NCBI RefSeq assembly: GCF_021165755.1
Contig: NZ_CP088936.1
Span: 868,001-932,000 of the forward strand
Length of the DNA stretch: 64,000 nucleotides
Source of the DNA: Borrelia sp. RT5S
Lineage (GTDB): Bacteria; Spirochaetota; Spirochaetia; Borreliales; Borreliaceae
Direction: 5' to 3'
This document shows positions 1 through 11,037 of the stretch, piece after piece; the first letter of the stretch is position 1; every line of letters starts with the position of its first letter. A program made the translations under genes and the position numbers. The notes under the pieces were generated by a model. That model saw nothing but the letters and a program-made list of their open reading frames with translations. It made no database searches and was not told the origin of the DNA.

Positions 1-750
1 GCAACAAAGACAGAGAAGGAAGCTAAGTTGATTAGCTCTAGAAGGCAGGATCTTAAGAAGTATGAAAATGCGCAAAATGTTAAGAAGATCACCATATCAA
101 ATCTTTATGATTCAATCAAAGAAGGAGAGTTGAAGGAGCTTAAGATAATTTTGAAGGCTGATGTTCAGGGTTCTGTTGAGGCTTTAAAGTATTCTCTTGA
201 AAAGTTGACTAATGATGAACTTAGAGTAAGAGTTATTCATTCATCAGCAGGAGCAATAACGGAGACGGATATTAGTTTTGCAGCTGCAAGTGAGGCTATT
301 ATTATTGGTTTTCACGTAAGACCTACGGCAAAGGCTCAGATGTTAGCTGATCAAGAGAAGGTTGAAATTAGAAAATATAATATAATTTATGATGCGATAA
401 ATGATATTAAATCAGTTCTTGAAGGAATGCTTGAACCGGATATTGAGCAAAAGTTTATTGGATTTGCCGAGGTTAGGGCTGTTATTAGCGTTCCTAAAGT
501 TGGTGTAGTTGCTGGTTGCTATGTGTCACAAGGATTGATAAGAAGAGATGCTGTTACTAATGTTATGAGAGAAGGATTTCAGATACATTCTGGTAAAATA
601 TCTTCACTTAAGAGATTTAAGGACGATGTTAAAGAAGTTAGTGCACAGTACGAGTGTGGGATCATGATTGATAATTACTCTAATATTAAGGAAGGAGATA
701 TTATTGAAGCATTTGAGATCAAGAAGGTAAAAAGACGCTTTGGGTCTTAG
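1..750 (+). CDS. infB: Translation initiation factor IF-2, C-terminal part (5' end outside window)
   Basis: The reading frame is open from base 1 to the TAG at 748-750, so only the last 249 residues of IF-2 are present; the G domain lies upstream of the window. IF-2 delivers fMet-tRNA to the 30S subunit and promotes subunit joining. The fragment contains the IF-2-specific domain III with the family motif [12 protein letters not shown] at about residues 51-62, followed by the C-terminal beta-barrel that binds the fMet-tRNA acceptor end (around [16 protein letters not shown] to the end). A sharply charged stretch at the start is the linker helix. It is followed 20 bases later by rbfA, the usual bacterial infB-rbfA-truB order, so these genes are very probably co-transcribed. 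Confidence 0.97.
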   Translation, partial: ATKTEKEAKLISSRRQDLKKYENAQNVKKITISNLYDSIKEGELKELKIILKADVQGSVEALKYSLEKLTNDELRVRVIHSSAGAITETDISFAAASEAIIIGFHVRPTAKAQMLADQEKVEIRKYNIIYDAINDIKSVLEGMLEPDIEQKFIGFAEVRAVISVPKVGVVAGCYVSQGLIRRDAVTNVMREGFQIHSGKISSLKRFKDDVKEVSAQYECGIMIDNYSNIKEGDIIEAFEIKKVKRRFGS

Positions 751-770
751 GTATTTGCTTTATTTTGAAT

Positions 771-1130
771 ATGGAAAAAGGAATAAGAAAGACAAGGCTT
801 GAGAGTTTGTTAGGTCAGGAAATTGGTAATTTAATAGTAACTAAGGGTATAAAGGATCCTAGGGTGCATGAATTTCTGACTGTTGTGAGAGTTGAGGTTT
901 CAGGTGATTTGATCAATGCCAAGGTATTTATTGGTTCTGTTAAGGAAGGTGCATCTCTTGATAATGCCATCAAGGCGTTGAATAACGCTAAGGGCTTTAT
1001 CCAGGGAGAGATTATAAAGAGGATTAGGGTTAGAAATACTCCAAAATTAAATTTTTTCAGGGATGATACTATTGCTAGAGCTTTTTATGTTAATAAGGTA
1101 ATTGATAATTTAAATATTGGTAAAGAATAA
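771..1130 (+). CDS. rbfA: Ribosome-binding factor A
   Basis: 119 residues, the usual RbfA size. RbfA is a KH-type small protein that binds the 30S subunit near the 5' end of 16S rRNA and helps late maturation, especially in the cold. Visible family features are the N-terminal R-x-x-R-L-E-S-L-L-x-x-E-I-x-x-L helix, the segment [20 protein letters not shown] and the C-terminal motif [16 protein letters not shown] start it at ATG 771; an in-frame TTG at 765 is possible, but neither has a clear Shine-Dalgarno sequence, which suggests translation coupled to infB. Confidence 0.95.
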   Translation: MEKGIRKTRLESLLGQEIGNLIVTKGIKDPRVHEFLTVVRVEVSGDLINAKVFIGSVKEGASLDNAIKALNNAKGFIQGEIIKRIRVRNTPKLNFFRDDTIARAFYVNKVIDNLNIGKE

Positions 1131-1138
1131 TAGATTTA

Positions 1139-1984
1139 ATGAATGGAATTGTTTTATTGAATAAGAGAAGTGGGTTGACTTCTTTTGAGGCACTGTCTCC
1201 CTTGAAGAAGTATTATGTTGGAAGTCGTATTGGGCATACAGGGACTCTTGATAAGTTTGCTAGTGGACTTTTGGTTGTTCTTGTTGGGAAATATACTAGT
1301 CTTTCAAGTTATATTACATCTTTGAATAAAGAATATGTGGCAGAATTTGAGTTTGGAATTGAAACGGATACCCTTGACCCTAACGGTAGTATAACAAACA
1401 GAATGGATTACATTCCAAGTTTGGAAGAATTAGATCTTGTACTTGAGTCTTTTGTGGGTGAGCTTTATCAAGTTCCTCCTAAATATTCTTCAGTGCATGT
1501 TAATGGAAGTAGAGCTTATAAGTTGGCTCTCAGAGGGGAGAATTTTGAACTTCAACCTAGAAAAGTTAATATCTATGACATACAAATCTTGGACTACAAT
1601 ATTGATTCTCGTGTTCTAAAGCTAAAAATAAAATGTTCTAAGGGAACGTATGTTAGAAGTATTGCAAGAGATTTGGCTTTGTCTTTGAACTCGTGTGCTT
1701 ATGTTAAGAGCCTTGAAAGAGTATGCGTTGGAGATTTCAGATTGGATAATGCTTGCTTTTGTGAAAATCTAAATAATAATTCTTTAATGAGTTTAGAATC
1801 TTTAGGTCTTTTTGAAGTAGTTTATGTTGACTCTTACTTGGTTAAATCCGTTAAGAATGGTATTTATGTTAGTATTGTTATTAATTTGGATGAGTTTAAA
1901 ATATTTAAGAGTAGGGATGAAGAAATTTTGGCGGTTATTCGCGGTGTTGGATTAAGTAAATACAAATATGTCATTATATTTTAA
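1139..1984 (+). CDS. truB: tRNA pseudouridine-55 synthase TruB
   Basis: 281 residues. TruB isomerises U55 in the T-loop of tRNAs to pseudouridine. The catalytic motif GHTGTLDKFASG is present with the nucleophilic Asp at residue 38. The second family motif KGTYVRSIARDL is also clear, and the N-terminal NGIVLLNKRSGLTS matches the family. The gene starts eight bases after rbfA and closes the infB-rbfA-truB group. The C-terminal segment is short and lacks a full PUA domain, as in other compact TruB proteins. Confidence 0.96.
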   Translation: MNGIVLLNKRSGLTSFEALSPLKKYYVGSRIGHTGTLDKFASGLLVVLVGKYTSLSSYITSLNKEYVAEFEFGIETDTLDPNGSITNRMDYIPSLEELDLVLESFVGELYQVPPKYSSVHVNGSRAYKLALRGENFELQPRKVNIYDIQILDYNIDSRVLKLKIKCSKGTYVRSIARDLALSLNSCAYVKSLERVCVGDFRLDNACFCENLNNNSLMSLESLGLFEVVYVDSYLVKSVKNGIYVSIVINLDEFKIFKSRDEEILAVIRGVGLSKYKYVIIF

Positions 1985-2003
1985 GTTTAATAAATTTTTA
2001 TTT

Positions 2004-2032
2004 TTGTTATTTTGATGAAAAAATATTATAAT
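2004..2032 (+). promoter_or_regulatory. Sigma-70-type promoter for rpsO-pnp
   Basis: TTGTTA (2004-2009) and TATAAT (2027-2032) are separated by exactly 17 bases in the 118-base gap between truB and rpsO. This would give a leader of about 65 bases before the GTG start of rpsO, room for the kind of leader control known for rpsO in other bacteria. Transcription start was not measured; this is a sequence match only. Confidence 0.7.
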
Positions 2033-2102
2033 TCAGTGTGAAGATTTTAATTATAGCAAGTGGTATTTTCGTACTTTGCTATGATGGTATTAGGAGTAGG
2101 TT

Positions 2103-2369
2103 GTGATTGATAAGGAACAGAGACAAAAGATAGTTTCAGAGTTTGGCAGAAGTGCGGATGATACGGGTTCTGTTGAGGTTCAGGTAGCTTTAATTACAAA
2201 TAGAATAAAATATTTAACAGAGCATTTAAAAGTGAATAAGAAAGATTATAGCTCTAAGAGAGGCTTGTTGAAGTTGGTTGGACAGAGAAGGAGCTTGTTA
2301 AGGTACTATCAGGGTAAAAATTTGGAAGCTTACAGAACTTTAATAGCTAGACTTGGACTTAGGAAGTAA
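2103..2369 (+). CDS. rpsO: 30S ribosomal protein S15
   Basis: 88 residues, exactly the common bS15/uS15 size. It binds the central domain of 16S rRNA and the subunit bridge with 23S rRNA. Family signatures are [15 protein letters not shown] and the C-terminal [12 protein letters not shown]...LIARLGLRK. The start is GTG with AGGAG at 2093-2097. It is followed at once by pnp, the nearly universal rpsO-pnp pairing. Confidence 0.98.
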   Translation: MIDKEQRQKIVSEFGRSADDTGSVEVQVALITNRIKYLTEHLKVNKKDYSSKRGLLKLVGQRRSLLRYYQGKNLEAYRTLIARLGLRK

Positions 2370-2382
2370 TAAGGGGTTGGTT

Positions 2383-4566
2383 TTGAAAAAAGTTTTGAAG
2401 TTGAAAATAGGAAGAGAAGAATTGGTTTTGGAAACAGGTTTGTTAGCTAGGCAGGCAAATGGTGCGGTGCTTGCCACTTACGGTGGGGCTACTGTGCTTG
2501 CTACGGTTTGTTGCTCAGATTCAGTGCGTGAAGATTTAGATTTTGTGCCTCTTTCGGTTGAATATAACGAAAAGTATTATGCTGCTGGGAAAATTCCTGG
2601 TGGGTTTATTAAAAGAGAGGGTAAACCTAAGGATAAGGAAGTGCTTGTTTCTAGGTTAATAGATAGACCTATGAGGCCTCTTTTTGATAAAAGATTTGGT
2701 AGGGATATTCAGGTTGTGCCAACAACCCTATCTACGGATCAGGTGAATCCTCCTGATATTGTTGGTATGAATGCTGCTTTTGCGGCGGTTTTTTTGTCAG
2801 ATATTCCATTTGGTGGTCCAATTGCGGCTGTTAGGATAGCATATTTGAATGATGAATTTATAGTCAATCCTTCTTTTGAAGAGATTCAAGATTCTTCACT
2901 CGATATTGTTGTTGCAGGGAGTCTGGATGGGATTACTATGGTTGAGGGTGGTGCTAGTGAGGTTAGTGAGGAGATATTGCTTGTTGCAATAGATAAAGCC
3001 CATGAATATATTAAACAAATATGTGGGATGCAAAAAGAGTTTGCATCTATTGTTGGGCATAAGGAGAAGTTGCCACTTGCTTATGAGGAGAAAGTTTTTG
3101 AGTTTAAGGATGAGCTTAGAGATTTAATTTACGCTGAGCTTAAGGAAGCTTGTTTTGTTTTAGGGAAGCTTAATAGGGAAAGGGCTATAAAGTTGGTAAA
3201 GAAAAGGGCGCATGAGCATTTCTCTTCTGTTGATAAGGTAAATGACGATAATGAGAGTCTTTTCGCCAGAGCTTTTGATGACTTTGAACAGGAAATTGTT
3301 AGAAAATCAATTCTTGAAGATAATGTCAGGACGGATGGTCGTACTCCTGGGGAGATAAGGAATATTTTTGCAGAAGTTGATCTTTTAAATAGAACGCATG
3401 GATCTGCTCTTTTCACAAGGGGTGAGACTCAGGCTTTGGCTGTAACTACTTTGGGAACAAGTATTGATGAGCAGATAATGGATGATATTGATGGAGATAA
3501 GCGACTTAATTTTATGCTTCATTATAATTTTCCTCCCTTTTCTGTTGGAGAAACAGGTAGGCTCATGACTGGAAGGCGTGAGATTGGACATGGACATTTG
3601 GCTCAAAGGTCTTTGGAGGCTATGTTACCTAAGAAGGATGATTTTCCGTATACTATTAGGGTGGTATCTGAAGTTTTGGAATCAAATGGTTCATCATCGA
3701 TGGCTACGGTATGTTCTGGGAGTATGTCTTTGATGGCTGCTGGGGTCCCTGCTAAGGAGCAGGTTGCAGGAATTGCCATGGGGCTTGTTAGTGAGGGTGA
3801 TAGGTATGTTGTTTTAAGTGATATTTTAGGCGAAGAGGATCATTTAGGTGATATGGATTTTAAGGTGGCAGGAACTAAAAACGGAATTACTGGTTTTCAA
3901 ATGGATATTAAGATTTCAAATGTTACAGGGCAGTTGATGAAGGATGCGCTTGAGCAGGCTCGGGTGGGCAGAATGCATATTCTATCTATCATGGATTCTG
4001 TGATTTCAAAGTCAAGAGAGGATATATCTGATAATGCTCCTAAGATTCTTCAGTTACAGATTGATATTGATAAAATTTCTCTTGTTATTGGGTCTACTGG
4101 CAAGACGGTTAAGGCAATTACGGACGAGTTTGAAGTTAGAGTGCAAATTGAGCAAGATGGAAGGATTATCATTTTTGGAGCTGATAGTTTAAAGATGCAG
4201 AAAGCAAAGGAGAGGATAGAGAGTATTGTTAGGGAACCCAAGGTTGGTGAAATTTATGAAGGGGTTGTGAAGAAGATTAACAGTTTTGGAGCCTTTGTTG
4301 AGCTTACTCCTGCAAAGGAAGGATTTTTAAGTACTCGGGCAAGAACTAGAGACGATAGATATGGGACTAGAGATGATAAATATGGAGGGGGAAGAGTTTC
4401 TAGATATGGCGAAGGCAGGAATGTTAAATATGGAAATGATAACAGAAGAGTAGGGGGGAGTATGGGTGTTCGTCCTCCAAGATTAGAGGAGGGGCAAAAA
4501 ATTAAGGTAAGGGTATCTGACATAGATAAATTTGGTAAGATTGAGCTTGAATTTGTTAGGGATTGA
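2383..4566 (+). CDS. pnp: Polyribonucleotide nucleotidyltransferase (PNPase)
   Basis: PNPase degrades RNA 3' to 5' by phosphorolysis. The 727-residue product shows two RNase PH domains (the first beginning [13 protein letters not shown], the second near [13 protein letters not shown] and including [10 protein letters not shown]), a KH domain ([17 protein letters not shown]) and a C-terminal S1 domain. I choose TTG 2383 because AAGGGG lies six bases upstream (2371-2376); a frame-compatible TTG at 2353 would sit inside rpsO. The S1 domain is interrupted after EGFLSTRAR by an insert of roughly 40 residues rich in Arg, Gly, Asp and Tyr with repeated RDD-R/K-YG units, before the domain resumes with [14 protein letters not shown]. 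Confidence 0.96.
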   Translation: MKKVLKLKIGREELVLETGLLARQANGAVLATYGGATVLATVCCSDSVREDLDFVPLSVEYNEKYYAAGKIPGGFIKREGKPKDKEVLVSRLIDRPMRPLFDKRFGRDIQVVPTTLSTDQVNPPDIVGMNAAFAAVFLSDIPFGGPIAAVRIAYLNDEFIVNPSFEEIQDSSLDIVVAGSLDGITMVEGGASEVSEEILLVAIDKAHEYIKQICGMQKEFASIVGHKEKLPLAYEEKVFEFKDELRDLIYAELKEACFVLGKLNRERAIKLVKKRAHEHFSSVDKVNDDNESLFARAFDDFEQEIVRKSILEDNVRTDGRTPGEIRNIFAEVDLLNRTHGSALFTRGETQALAVTTLGTSIDEQIMDDIDGDKRLNFMLHYNFPPFSVGETGRLMTGRREIGHGHLAQRSLEAMLPKKDDFPYTIRVVSEVLESNGSSSMATVCSGSMSLMAAGVPAKEQVAGIAMGLVSEGDRYVVLSDILGEEDHLGDMDFKVAGTKNGITGFQMDIKISNVTGQLMKDALEQARVGRMHILSIMDSVISKSREDISDNAPKILQLQIDIDKISLVIGSTGKTVKAITDEFEVRVQIEQDGRIIIFGADSLKMQKAKERIESIVREPKVGEIYEGVVKKINSFGAFVELTPAKEGFLSTRARTRDDRYGTRDDKYGGGRVSRYGEGRNVKYGNDNRRVGGSMGVRPPRLEEGQKIKVRVSDIDKFGKIELEFVRD

Positions 4567-4575
4567 TAGGCACGT

Positions 4576-6054
4576 ATGAAGCTTGTGTCGAGTGTTATTT
4601 GTAGAGGTAAACTTATCTTGCTAGGTTTGTTTCTACTGCTCTCGTGCCATACTACTGAGAAGGATTCTGGTTTGTATCTTAATCTTGTAAAGGATGGGCA
4701 GGGAATTGATAAGAGAGGTTATTTGGCGGGGCTGAAGGATAATGAGTCTTTTTTTTTAAGTGATGCTTTTCTGAAGGAGGATAATCCTCATTTTGTTAGT
4801 GCGAGGCAGAGTTATGCAAGAGAAGATTTTGGGATGGCTAGTTTTTATTTGAATAAGATATTAACTGATGAGGAAGGTTATAGTGATGAATTATTTTTTA
4901 AGGCCAATTTGTTTTTTGGTTATGTAAATTATAGTAGGGGTGCTTATAGTCTTTCTGAACACAATTTTGATTGTTTTTTGAAATTTTATAGGTATTCCCA
5001 TGCTAGTCTCAGGGTTTCTGAGTTGAAGTATTTTGCTAAAGATAGAGTGGGGGCGGTTTCTGCGTTAAGAGATGTTGATGAATCTTCTATTTTGTTAGAT
5101 TATGATAGAGGAATTTATTATTTCTTAAATGACAAGTTTGGGGTAAATTATTTAAATTTGGAGACTTTGGGGTTCGTAGACAATAGTATATTCGATATGT
5201 TTATTTTTGAAAATAATGTTTTTGTTTCAAATATATTTGGTGGTCTTTTAAGATATGATATTAAGAATAATGACTATAGGGTTTATATTAAGGATAAGAA
5301 AAGTATTGTTTTAAGTGGTCTTAAAGGATTTGCAGAACGTAAAGGTGCTATATACATTGGAGGAGGTAATGTTCTTTATTATATTGAAGACTATGGAGGG
5401 ACTGTCAAGCAGGTTAAAATACCTTTGGGGGTTAAGCTAAATAATATACAGGTTTTAATGAGCGTTCGGGATGGTATGTTTGTTGGCACTCTGGATTCTG
5501 GACTGTGGTTTTATTCTGATTTAGGTGAGTGGACTTATGTCAAGCTTGGTTCTAGGAGGATCTCATCGATGTGTTTAGATGAGGGGAAAGGTATATTGTT
5601 TGTAGGAACGACGGATAATGGCATTTATACTGTTAATCTTACTAATTTGAAAGATGTTAGGCATTTAGACTTCTTTAGTAGTAAAAATAGTGAGAGAAAT
5701 ATTAATTTTATAAAGAAATATGACGGTCGTTATTATGTGGGGACATATGGAGAGGGTCTTTTTGTTCTAAATTTAGAGGATAAGGCATATGTGAAATGCG
5801 GGGTTGACAGTAATTTTGGTGTTGAGTATTTTCTCGATATGGAGGTTAGGGGTAATAAATTGTTGTTTGCTACTTTTGGGCATGGTTTAGTGATCTACGA
5901 TACTCTCAATAATAGTTGGGATTATTTGGGGCCTCGTGATGGGCTTCTCAATTTAAATTTGGTTAAAGTTTTAAGTTTTAATAGCTATGTAATACTTGGT
6001 ACTCTCAATAATGGTTTGGTTTTTGTGGATGAAAGTATCAAAAAACAATTATGA
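4576..6054 (+). CDS. Beta-propeller lipoprotein (BB0806-like)
   Basis: 492 residues. The N-terminus has a basic start, a hydrophobic core and a lipobox-like LLLSC near residues 21-25, so it is probably a lipoprotein. The N-terminal third contains a helical TPR-like part (residues about 70-150). The remainder is a set of repeated blades with patterns such as GTLDSGLWFYS, GTTDNGIYTV, GTYGEGLFVL and GTLNNGLVF, typical of two-component-regulator-type propellers. No enzyme motif is visible. It starts nine bases after pnp and its 3' end overlaps lptF by 26 bases, so it is translated with the Lpt permease genes. Its function is unknown; a periplasmic scaffold or binding role linked to the Lpt machinery is inference. 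Confidence 0.85.
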   Translation: MKLVSSVICRGKLILLGLFLLLSCHTTEKDSGLYLNLVKDGQGIDKRGYLAGLKDNESFFLSDAFLKEDNPHFVSARQSYAREDFGMASFYLNKILTDEEGYSDELFFKANLFFGYVNYSRGAYSLSEHNFDCFLKFYRYSHASLRVSELKYFAKDRVGAVSALRDVDESSILLDYDRGIYYFLNDKFGVNYLNLETLGFVDNSIFDMFIFENNVFVSNIFGGLLRYDIKNNDYRVYIKDKKSIVLSGLKGFAERKGAIYIGGGNVLYYIEDYGGTVKQVKIPLGVKLNNIQVLMSVRDGMFVGTLDSGLWFYSDLGEWTYVKLGSRRISSMCLDEGKGILFVGTTDNGIYTVNLTNLKDVRHLDFFSSKNSERNINFIKKYDGRYYVGTYGEGLFVLNLEDKAYVKCGVDSNFGVEYFLDMEVRGNKLLFATFGHGLVIYDTLNNSWDYLGPRDGLLNLNLVKVLSFNSYVILGTLNNGLVFVDESIKKQL

Positions 6055-7318
6055 ATCTTACATAATTGCCGAGTTTTTTAAGTATTTTTTAATTACTTTT
6101 TTATTTTTTTTCTTTGTATTTTTCATAAATCAAATACTTTTTTTTATGAGAATACTCCTTCAGAATTATGTTCCATTTTTGAAGGCTTTTATTTTTGTCG
6201 TATATTCTCTTCCAATGGTTATTGCGCTTTCTCCGCCCTTTGCGGCTTTAATCTCAGTTGTACTTACTGTTCATAGGTTTAAGCTTAATAATGAAATATT
6301 AGCATTCAGATCAATTGGGATATCTATTTTAGATTTATTAGTTCCTTTTTTAAAATTGGGAGTAGTTATTGCATTTATTTCGTTTGTTTCAAATGATTTT
6401 TTACTTCCTCTTGGTTCTATTGGTAGGTTAAAAATTTTTAATGAAATAAAAGAAGAAGTGCCTCATTTAGTGTTAAAGCCTTATTCAAGTAAGCAGTATG
6501 GAGATTTAATATTTGTGTCTGGGGAAAAATCGGATACGGGGTATAAGAATGTTACTTTTTTTGATAATACTAGACTTAAAGGGTATGATAGGGTGTTTAT
6601 GGCTAAGAATCTTAACATCCAAAAGGAAAATTATCAGGTATATTTTATTTTAAACGAAGTATTGTCAATTGCCTTAACAGATGATGCTATTGGATTTTAT
6701 GATTATTTTTATGCGGATCTAATGAAATATTCAATTGATCAAGTTACATTTAGCGATGGGTTTTTGCTAAACTACATAACGCCTTCTCAGATGAGCATAA
6801 GAGATGTTATTAAACTTGTTGATAAGCAAACTAAATTAATTGAAGATTTAGATGTACAGAATGATTTAGAAGAAGATTTTTTGAATTTAAATTTTTCAAA
6901 TAGCTATTTAAATTATTTGTATGATAAGAGTAAGATATTAGATGATAGGTCTGTTCTTGAGAATGTGGACTACATGTATAGCTTAAATTTAAATTATAGT
7001 CCTTACGAGGATATGGCAGTTAAAAAGAATTATGCTCTTTTTTCTTTAGAGCTTTATCAAAAAATTAGCCTACCAGTATCTGTTTTATTTTTTATTTTTT
7101 TAGCTTTTGGTATGGGTATGTATTCTAATAAAAAATATTCTATTATTCTTGAACTTGTAATTTCAATTCTTATTTGTGTTGCCTATTGGGTAATGTTTAT
7201 TGGTGGGAAAGTATATACGGTGCAGAATGCACCAAACCCTCTTCTTGTTGCTGTTTTTCCAAATGTTTTATTAATCTTTTCAGGAATGATTCTTTTTTTG
7301 AGACTTTTAAGGAAATGA
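6029..7318 (+). CDS. lptF: LptF/LptG-family permease (first copy, LptF-like)
   Basis: 429 residues with an N-terminal pair of transmembrane segments, a large periplasmic domain (roughly residues 110-330) and a C-terminal transmembrane bundle, the YjgP/YjgQ architecture. In Gram-negatives LptF and LptG with the LptB ATPase extract lipopolysaccharide from the inner membrane. Borrelia makes no LPS, so the cargo here must be something else. I start it at ATG 6029, inside the preceding gene; upstream in-frame starts would add an unlikely extension. It is followed by lptG with an ATGA overlap. Assignment as F rather than G rests on order only. Confidence 0.88.
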   Translation: MKVSKNNYESYIIAEFFKYFLITFLFFFFVFFINQILFFMRILLQNYVPFLKAFIFVVYSLPMVIALSPPFAALISVVLTVHRFKLNNEILAFRSIGISILDLLVPFLKLGVVIAFISFVSNDFLLPLGSIGRLKIFNEIKEEVPHLVLKPYSSKQYGDLIFVSGEKSDTGYKNVTFFDNTRLKGYDRVFMAKNLNIQKENYQVYFILNEVLSIALTDDAIGFYDYFYADLMKYSIDQVTFSDGFLLNYITPSQMSIRDVIKLVDKQTKLIEDLDVQNDLEEDFLNLNFSNSYLNYLYDKSKILDDRSVLENVDYMYSLNLNYSPYEDMAVKKNYALFSLELYQKISLPVSVLFFIFLAFGMGMYSNKKYSIILELVISILICVAYWVMFIGGKVYTVQNAPNPLLVAVFPNVLLIFSGMILFLRLLRK

Positions 7319-8379
7319 GAGTAGATAAACTTTTTGTAAAGAATATAACATTGACCTTTTTGTTTATGAATTTTCTTTTCATGATTCTGATTGTGCTTGG
7401 GGATCTATTTGTCAATCTTTTAAGTTATCTTGATAACAAGCTTAGTATTAGTGATATCATTTACGTTTATTATCTATATCTTCCGAAATCTTTCTCAGAT
7501 GGTGTTGCTTTATCTTTTCTTTTCTCTGTTTCTAATCTTATTGGCAATCTTTCCATGAGAAATGAAATAATAGGACTATTTAGTTGCGGGATTTCTCTTG
7601 CTAGGATATTAAGACCAATAATTTTAATTAGTGTCGGGATATCTGTAATTCTCTTTTTTTTTGATAATTATTTGGTCATAGATACTACTACCCGAAGAGA
7701 CGCTTTTCTTAAAAATAGCATGGGGAAGGGCTCCAGCGATAGAACTGTAATAATAAGGGATTTTGCAAGAGAAATTTACAATATTAGATATTATGATATT
7801 GATAGTGATACTATTTCTAATTTAATAATTATTTTAAAAGATATTAATGACGTTTTTAGTAAAAGGTATGATGTGGGTAAGGCTACTTGGGTTGATAATA
7901 AGTGGAATCTTTATGATGTGAGAGAATTTACTAAGGTTGGAAGGGAAATTGTAGAAAATTTTTATGAGATTCTTGATGGCAAGGGCATTGTTAATCTGGA
8001 ACCTGAGTATATTAAGATAGTGATGTTGTCTTCAAAAACATTGAATTTTTCAAAGCTTACTAGTTGGATTAGATCTCTTAAGGTGGAAAATTTGGATTAT
8101 TCTGAGGCTTTGTTTGATTTTTTAAACAGGATATTTTTTTCATTTAGATTAATACTTCTGAGCTTCACTGTTGGTTTCATAAGTCTTGCTTTAAGGAAAA
8201 ATATTTTTATACTCAGCTTGTTAAACAGTATTGCATTTGCGGTTATATATGTTATTTCAATTGTAATTTTTAATTTTTTAGCTGATCTTGGTTATTTACC
8301 TATAACGGTTGCAAGTTCGTTTACTACTGTTTTATTTCTTGTTATTAATTTTATTATTTATAAGCTTGTGCGTAAATAA
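7315..8379 (+). CDS. lptG: LptF/LptG-family permease (second copy, LptG-like)
   Basis: 354 residues. Same architecture as the preceding gene: N-terminal transmembrane segments, a periplasmic beta-rich domain around residues 110-250 and three C-terminal membrane helices ending KLVRK. The start codon overlaps the lptF stop (ATGA, 7315-7318), so expression is coupled and the products likely form the expected heterodimer. The LptD-like outer-membrane partner is encoded at 51385-54843 in this window. The transported lipid or lipoprotein is not evident from sequence. Confidence 0.88.
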   Translation: MRVDKLFVKNITLTFLFMNFLFMILIVLGDLFVNLLSYLDNKLSISDIIYVYYLYLPKSFSDGVALSFLFSVSNLIGNLSMRNEIIGLFSCGISLARILRPIILISVGISVILFFFDNYLVIDTTTRRDAFLKNSMGKGSSDRTVIIRDFAREIYNIRYYDIDSDTISNLIIILKDINDVFSKRYDVGKATWVDNKWNLYDVREFTKVGREIVENFYEILDGKGIVNLEPEYIKIVMLSSKTLNFSKLTSWIRSLKVENLDYSEALFDFLNRIFFSFRLILLSFTVGFISLALRKNIFILSLLNSIAFAVIYVISIVIFNFLADLGYLPITVASSFTTVLFLVINFIIYKLVRK

Positions 8380-8396
8380 ACAGGTTTTAGGAGTTT

Positions 8397-9524
8397 ATGT
8401 TTAGTATTGTTAAAAATGATAATAGTTCTAGAGCACGGCTTGGGGTGCTTGATCTTCCTCATGGCAGGGTCAATACCCCATGTTTCATGCCTGTTGGAAC
8501 TTTGGGCGCAATGAAGGCTTTAAAGCATGATGTACTTGAGCAACTAGGGTGTAATTTAATACTTGCAAATACGTATCATCTTTATTTAAGACCTGGGGTG
8601 GACATAATAAAGAAATACGGAAGTTTGCATAAATTTACTTCTTGGGATAAAAATTTTTTAACAGATTCTGGTGGATTTCAGGTTTTTTCCTTGTCTAAGC
8701 TTAGAAAAATTGAAACCGAGGGAGTACATTTTCAATCGCATATTGATGGTTCTAGACATTATTTTACACCTGAGAGTGTATTTAAAATGCAGGAAACTTT
8801 TGAAAGTGATATTATCATGGCGCTTGATATTTGCAGCCCCCATGGCATTGATTATAATGAGGCAAATTTATATACGAATATTACAACTTCTTGGGCTCGT
8901 CGTATATTTAGTGCTTATGAGAATAGAAGGGAAGGCTATGATGGTCTTTTATTTTTAATAACCCAGGGTAATTTTTTTAAAGATTTAAGGAAAAGAAGTA
9001 CTGAAGAGATTCTAGAATTAAATAGCCCAGGTGTTGCGATAGGAGGGATTTCTGTTGGAGAACCAAGGGATAAATATTTAGAAATTCTTGAATACAATTC
9101 TTTCTTAATACCAGAAGAGAAACCAAAGTATGTAATGGGAATTGGTACACCTCAATATATATTGGATGCCATATATTATGGTATTGATATTTTTGATTGC
9201 GTTAATCCTGCAAGAATTGCTAGACATGGATCACTTTTAACCGATAATGGAATATTACGTATTAAGAGATCTGAATTTAGCAACGATGCTTCTCCTGTCG
9301 AGAAAAATTGTGTATGTACTTTGTGCACAAGGTATTCAAGAGGCTATTTAAGGCATTTAATGAAATCAGAAGAAACTCTTGGAATAATGCTGGCTAGTGA
9401 GCATAACATACATTACATGTTTAGGCTTATTGAAAAGGCTAGGGATGCAATTATGAATGATGATTTTGCAAGGTTTAAAAAACTTTATTTAAAAAGGTAT
9501 GATGAAGGTAATTTTTATGAATAA
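8397..9524 (+). CDS. tgt: tRNA-guanine transglycosylase (queuine-type)
   Basis: 375 residues. Tgt exchanges guanine-34 in GUN-anticodon tRNAs for a queuosine precursor. The general-acid motif DSGGFQ has its Asp at residue 90, and the nucleophile motif FDCVNPAR has its Asp at residue 267. The zinc site is intact: C305-x-C307-x2-C310-x25-H336. AGGAG at 8389-8393 supports the ATG. Whether this organism supplies preQ1 or scavenges queuine cannot be told; no queuosine synthesis genes are in the window. Confidence 0.96.
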   Translation: MFSIVKNDNSSRARLGVLDLPHGRVNTPCFMPVGTLGAMKALKHDVLEQLGCNLILANTYHLYLRPGVDIIKKYGSLHKFTSWDKNFLTDSGGFQVFSLSKLRKIETEGVHFQSHIDGSRHYFTPESVFKMQETFESDIIMALDICSPHGIDYNEANLYTNITTSWARRIFSAYENRREGYDGLLFLITQGNFFKDLRKRSTEEILELNSPGVAIGGISVGEPRDKYLEILEYNSFLIPEEKPKYVMGIGTPQYILDAIYYGIDIFDCVNPARIARHGSLLTDNGILRIKRSEFSNDASPVEKNCVCTLCTRYSRGYLRHLMKSEETLGIMLASEHNIHYMFRLIEKARDAIMNDDFARFKKLYLKRYDEGNFYE

Positions 9525-11037
9525 AGATATTATCTCAACGATTGTTGTTATGCTTTCTGTCTTTTTGTCAAGAATAATGGGCTTTGTGAAAATAAAAGTA
9601 TTTTCTTACTATTTCGGTGCAAACCTTGAGGCAGATATTTTTAATTATGTTTTCAATATTCCAAATAATTTAAGAAAGATCATTTCAGAGGGTGCAATGA
9701 CTTCGGCTTTTATGCCTGAGTTTACTCATGAGAGAAATAAATCTAGCAGACATGCTATTTCTTTTTTCAGGAGTGTTACTACTTTTAATATCATAAGTAT
9801 CAGTTTTATCAGTTTTATTATGATTATTTTTTCCAGTCAGATTATACATTACGTTTCCTTTTATAGGGAAGGAGATTTGGAGCTAGCTAGTCATATGTTT
9901 AATTACTTGATACTCTATATCTTGCTTATAAGTCTAGCTTCAATATTTGCATCGGTGCTCAATTCATATAAGGTTTTCTTTATACCATCCATAGCGCCTA
10001 TTATGCTCTCTATTAGTATCATATTAAGCATATTTTTGTTTTATGATCAGTATGGAATATATAGTGCCGTTATTGGAGTGCTTGTTGGAGGCGTTTTCCA
10101 ATTTTTAATTCAATTAATAAATTGTATTTTTATCGGAGTCACATACGTACCAGTTTTTAGTTTTAATGCGCCTGCATTTTTAAGATTTTTAAAGAGATGG
10201 TCATATATGATTTTATCGGCTTTGCTTTCTATAATTACTCAGCAAATTTCATTCGCATTAGCATCAACTCTGGAAATTGGGAGTGTTTCTGTTTTAAGTA
10301 ACGCAATTGTTTATTATCAGCTTCCTGTTGGTATTTTTTATGTTTCCATTTCCACGGTTATTTTCCCCAAAATGGCAGAATATGCTTCTTTGGGTAATAG
10401 AAAGAAGTTGAATGATATTTTAAATCAGGGAATAGATATTTTAATTCTGCTTTTAGTTCCAATATCATTTTTGATGTACATCTGGGCTGGTCCTATTTTA
10501 AACTTATTGCTTACAGGGGGTAAATTTTCAATACATGATACAAAGAGGACGATTAGTGTATTGCAATATTTTTTAGTTGGATTAACATTTTCTTCTATTT
10601 TTGGATTTTTTCAGAAATATTATTTTTCTATTCGTGATTCAAGAACTCCTCTTTATTCTAATATTCTTTTTTCTGTTATTGATATTCTTATATCAGTTTT
10701 TGGCATTAACCTCTTTAAGGTAGATATTTTGCCTCTTGCACAATCAATTTCTTTTGCCATTTGTGTGGTTATTTTTTATTTTGTTGGATTAAGAAGTGGC
10801 ATGAGACTTGAAATTGCCAGATCTGTTGTGGCCTTTATGAAGGCATGTTCATCTCTTATTCCTCTGTATTTAGTTTATATGGTTTTTAAGGATTTTAGGT
10901 GGGATATTGGGTTTAGTTTTAATAATTTTTGTCTTTTAAGCTTTGCAGGTGCTATCAGTATTGTCATTTTAGTGGTGTGTTATTATTTCCTTGGAATTAT
11001 TAACTTTTTTAAGTACGCCAATAGGGAGATTGTATGA
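9517..11037 (+). CDS. murJ: Lipid II flippase MurJ (MviN family)
   Basis: 506 residues of a polytopic membrane protein with about 14 hydrophobic segments. MurJ moves the peptidoglycan precursor lipid II across the inner membrane. The family N-terminus is clear ([11 protein letters not shown] and later [12 protein letters not shown], the MviN signature). I place the start at ATG 9517 with AAGGT at 9505-9509; it overlaps tgt by eight bases. It fits functionally with murC further along. Confidence 0.95.
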   Translation: MNKDIISTIVVMLSVFLSRIMGFVKIKVFSYYFGANLEADIFNYVFNIPNNLRKIISEGAMTSAFMPEFTHERNKSSRHAISFFRSVTTFNIISISFISFIMIIFSSQIIHYVSFYREGDLELASHMFNYLILYILLISLASIFASVLNSYKVFFIPSIAPIMLSISIILSIFLFYDQYGIYSAVIGVLVGGVFQFLIQLINCIFIGVTYVPVFSFNAPAFLRFLKRWSYMILSALLSIITQQISFALASTLEIGSVSVLSNAIVYYQLPVGIFYVSISTVIFPKMAEYASLGNRKKLNDILNQGIDILILLLVPISFLMYIWAGPILNLLLTGGKFSIHDTKRTISVLQYFLVGLTFSSIFGFFQKYYFSIRDSRTPLYSNILFSVIDILISVFGINLFKVDILPLAQSISFAICVVIFYFVGLRSGMRLEIARSVVAFMKACSSLIPLYLVYMVFKDFRWDIGFSFNNFCLLSFAGAISIVILVVCYYFLGIINFFKYANREIV

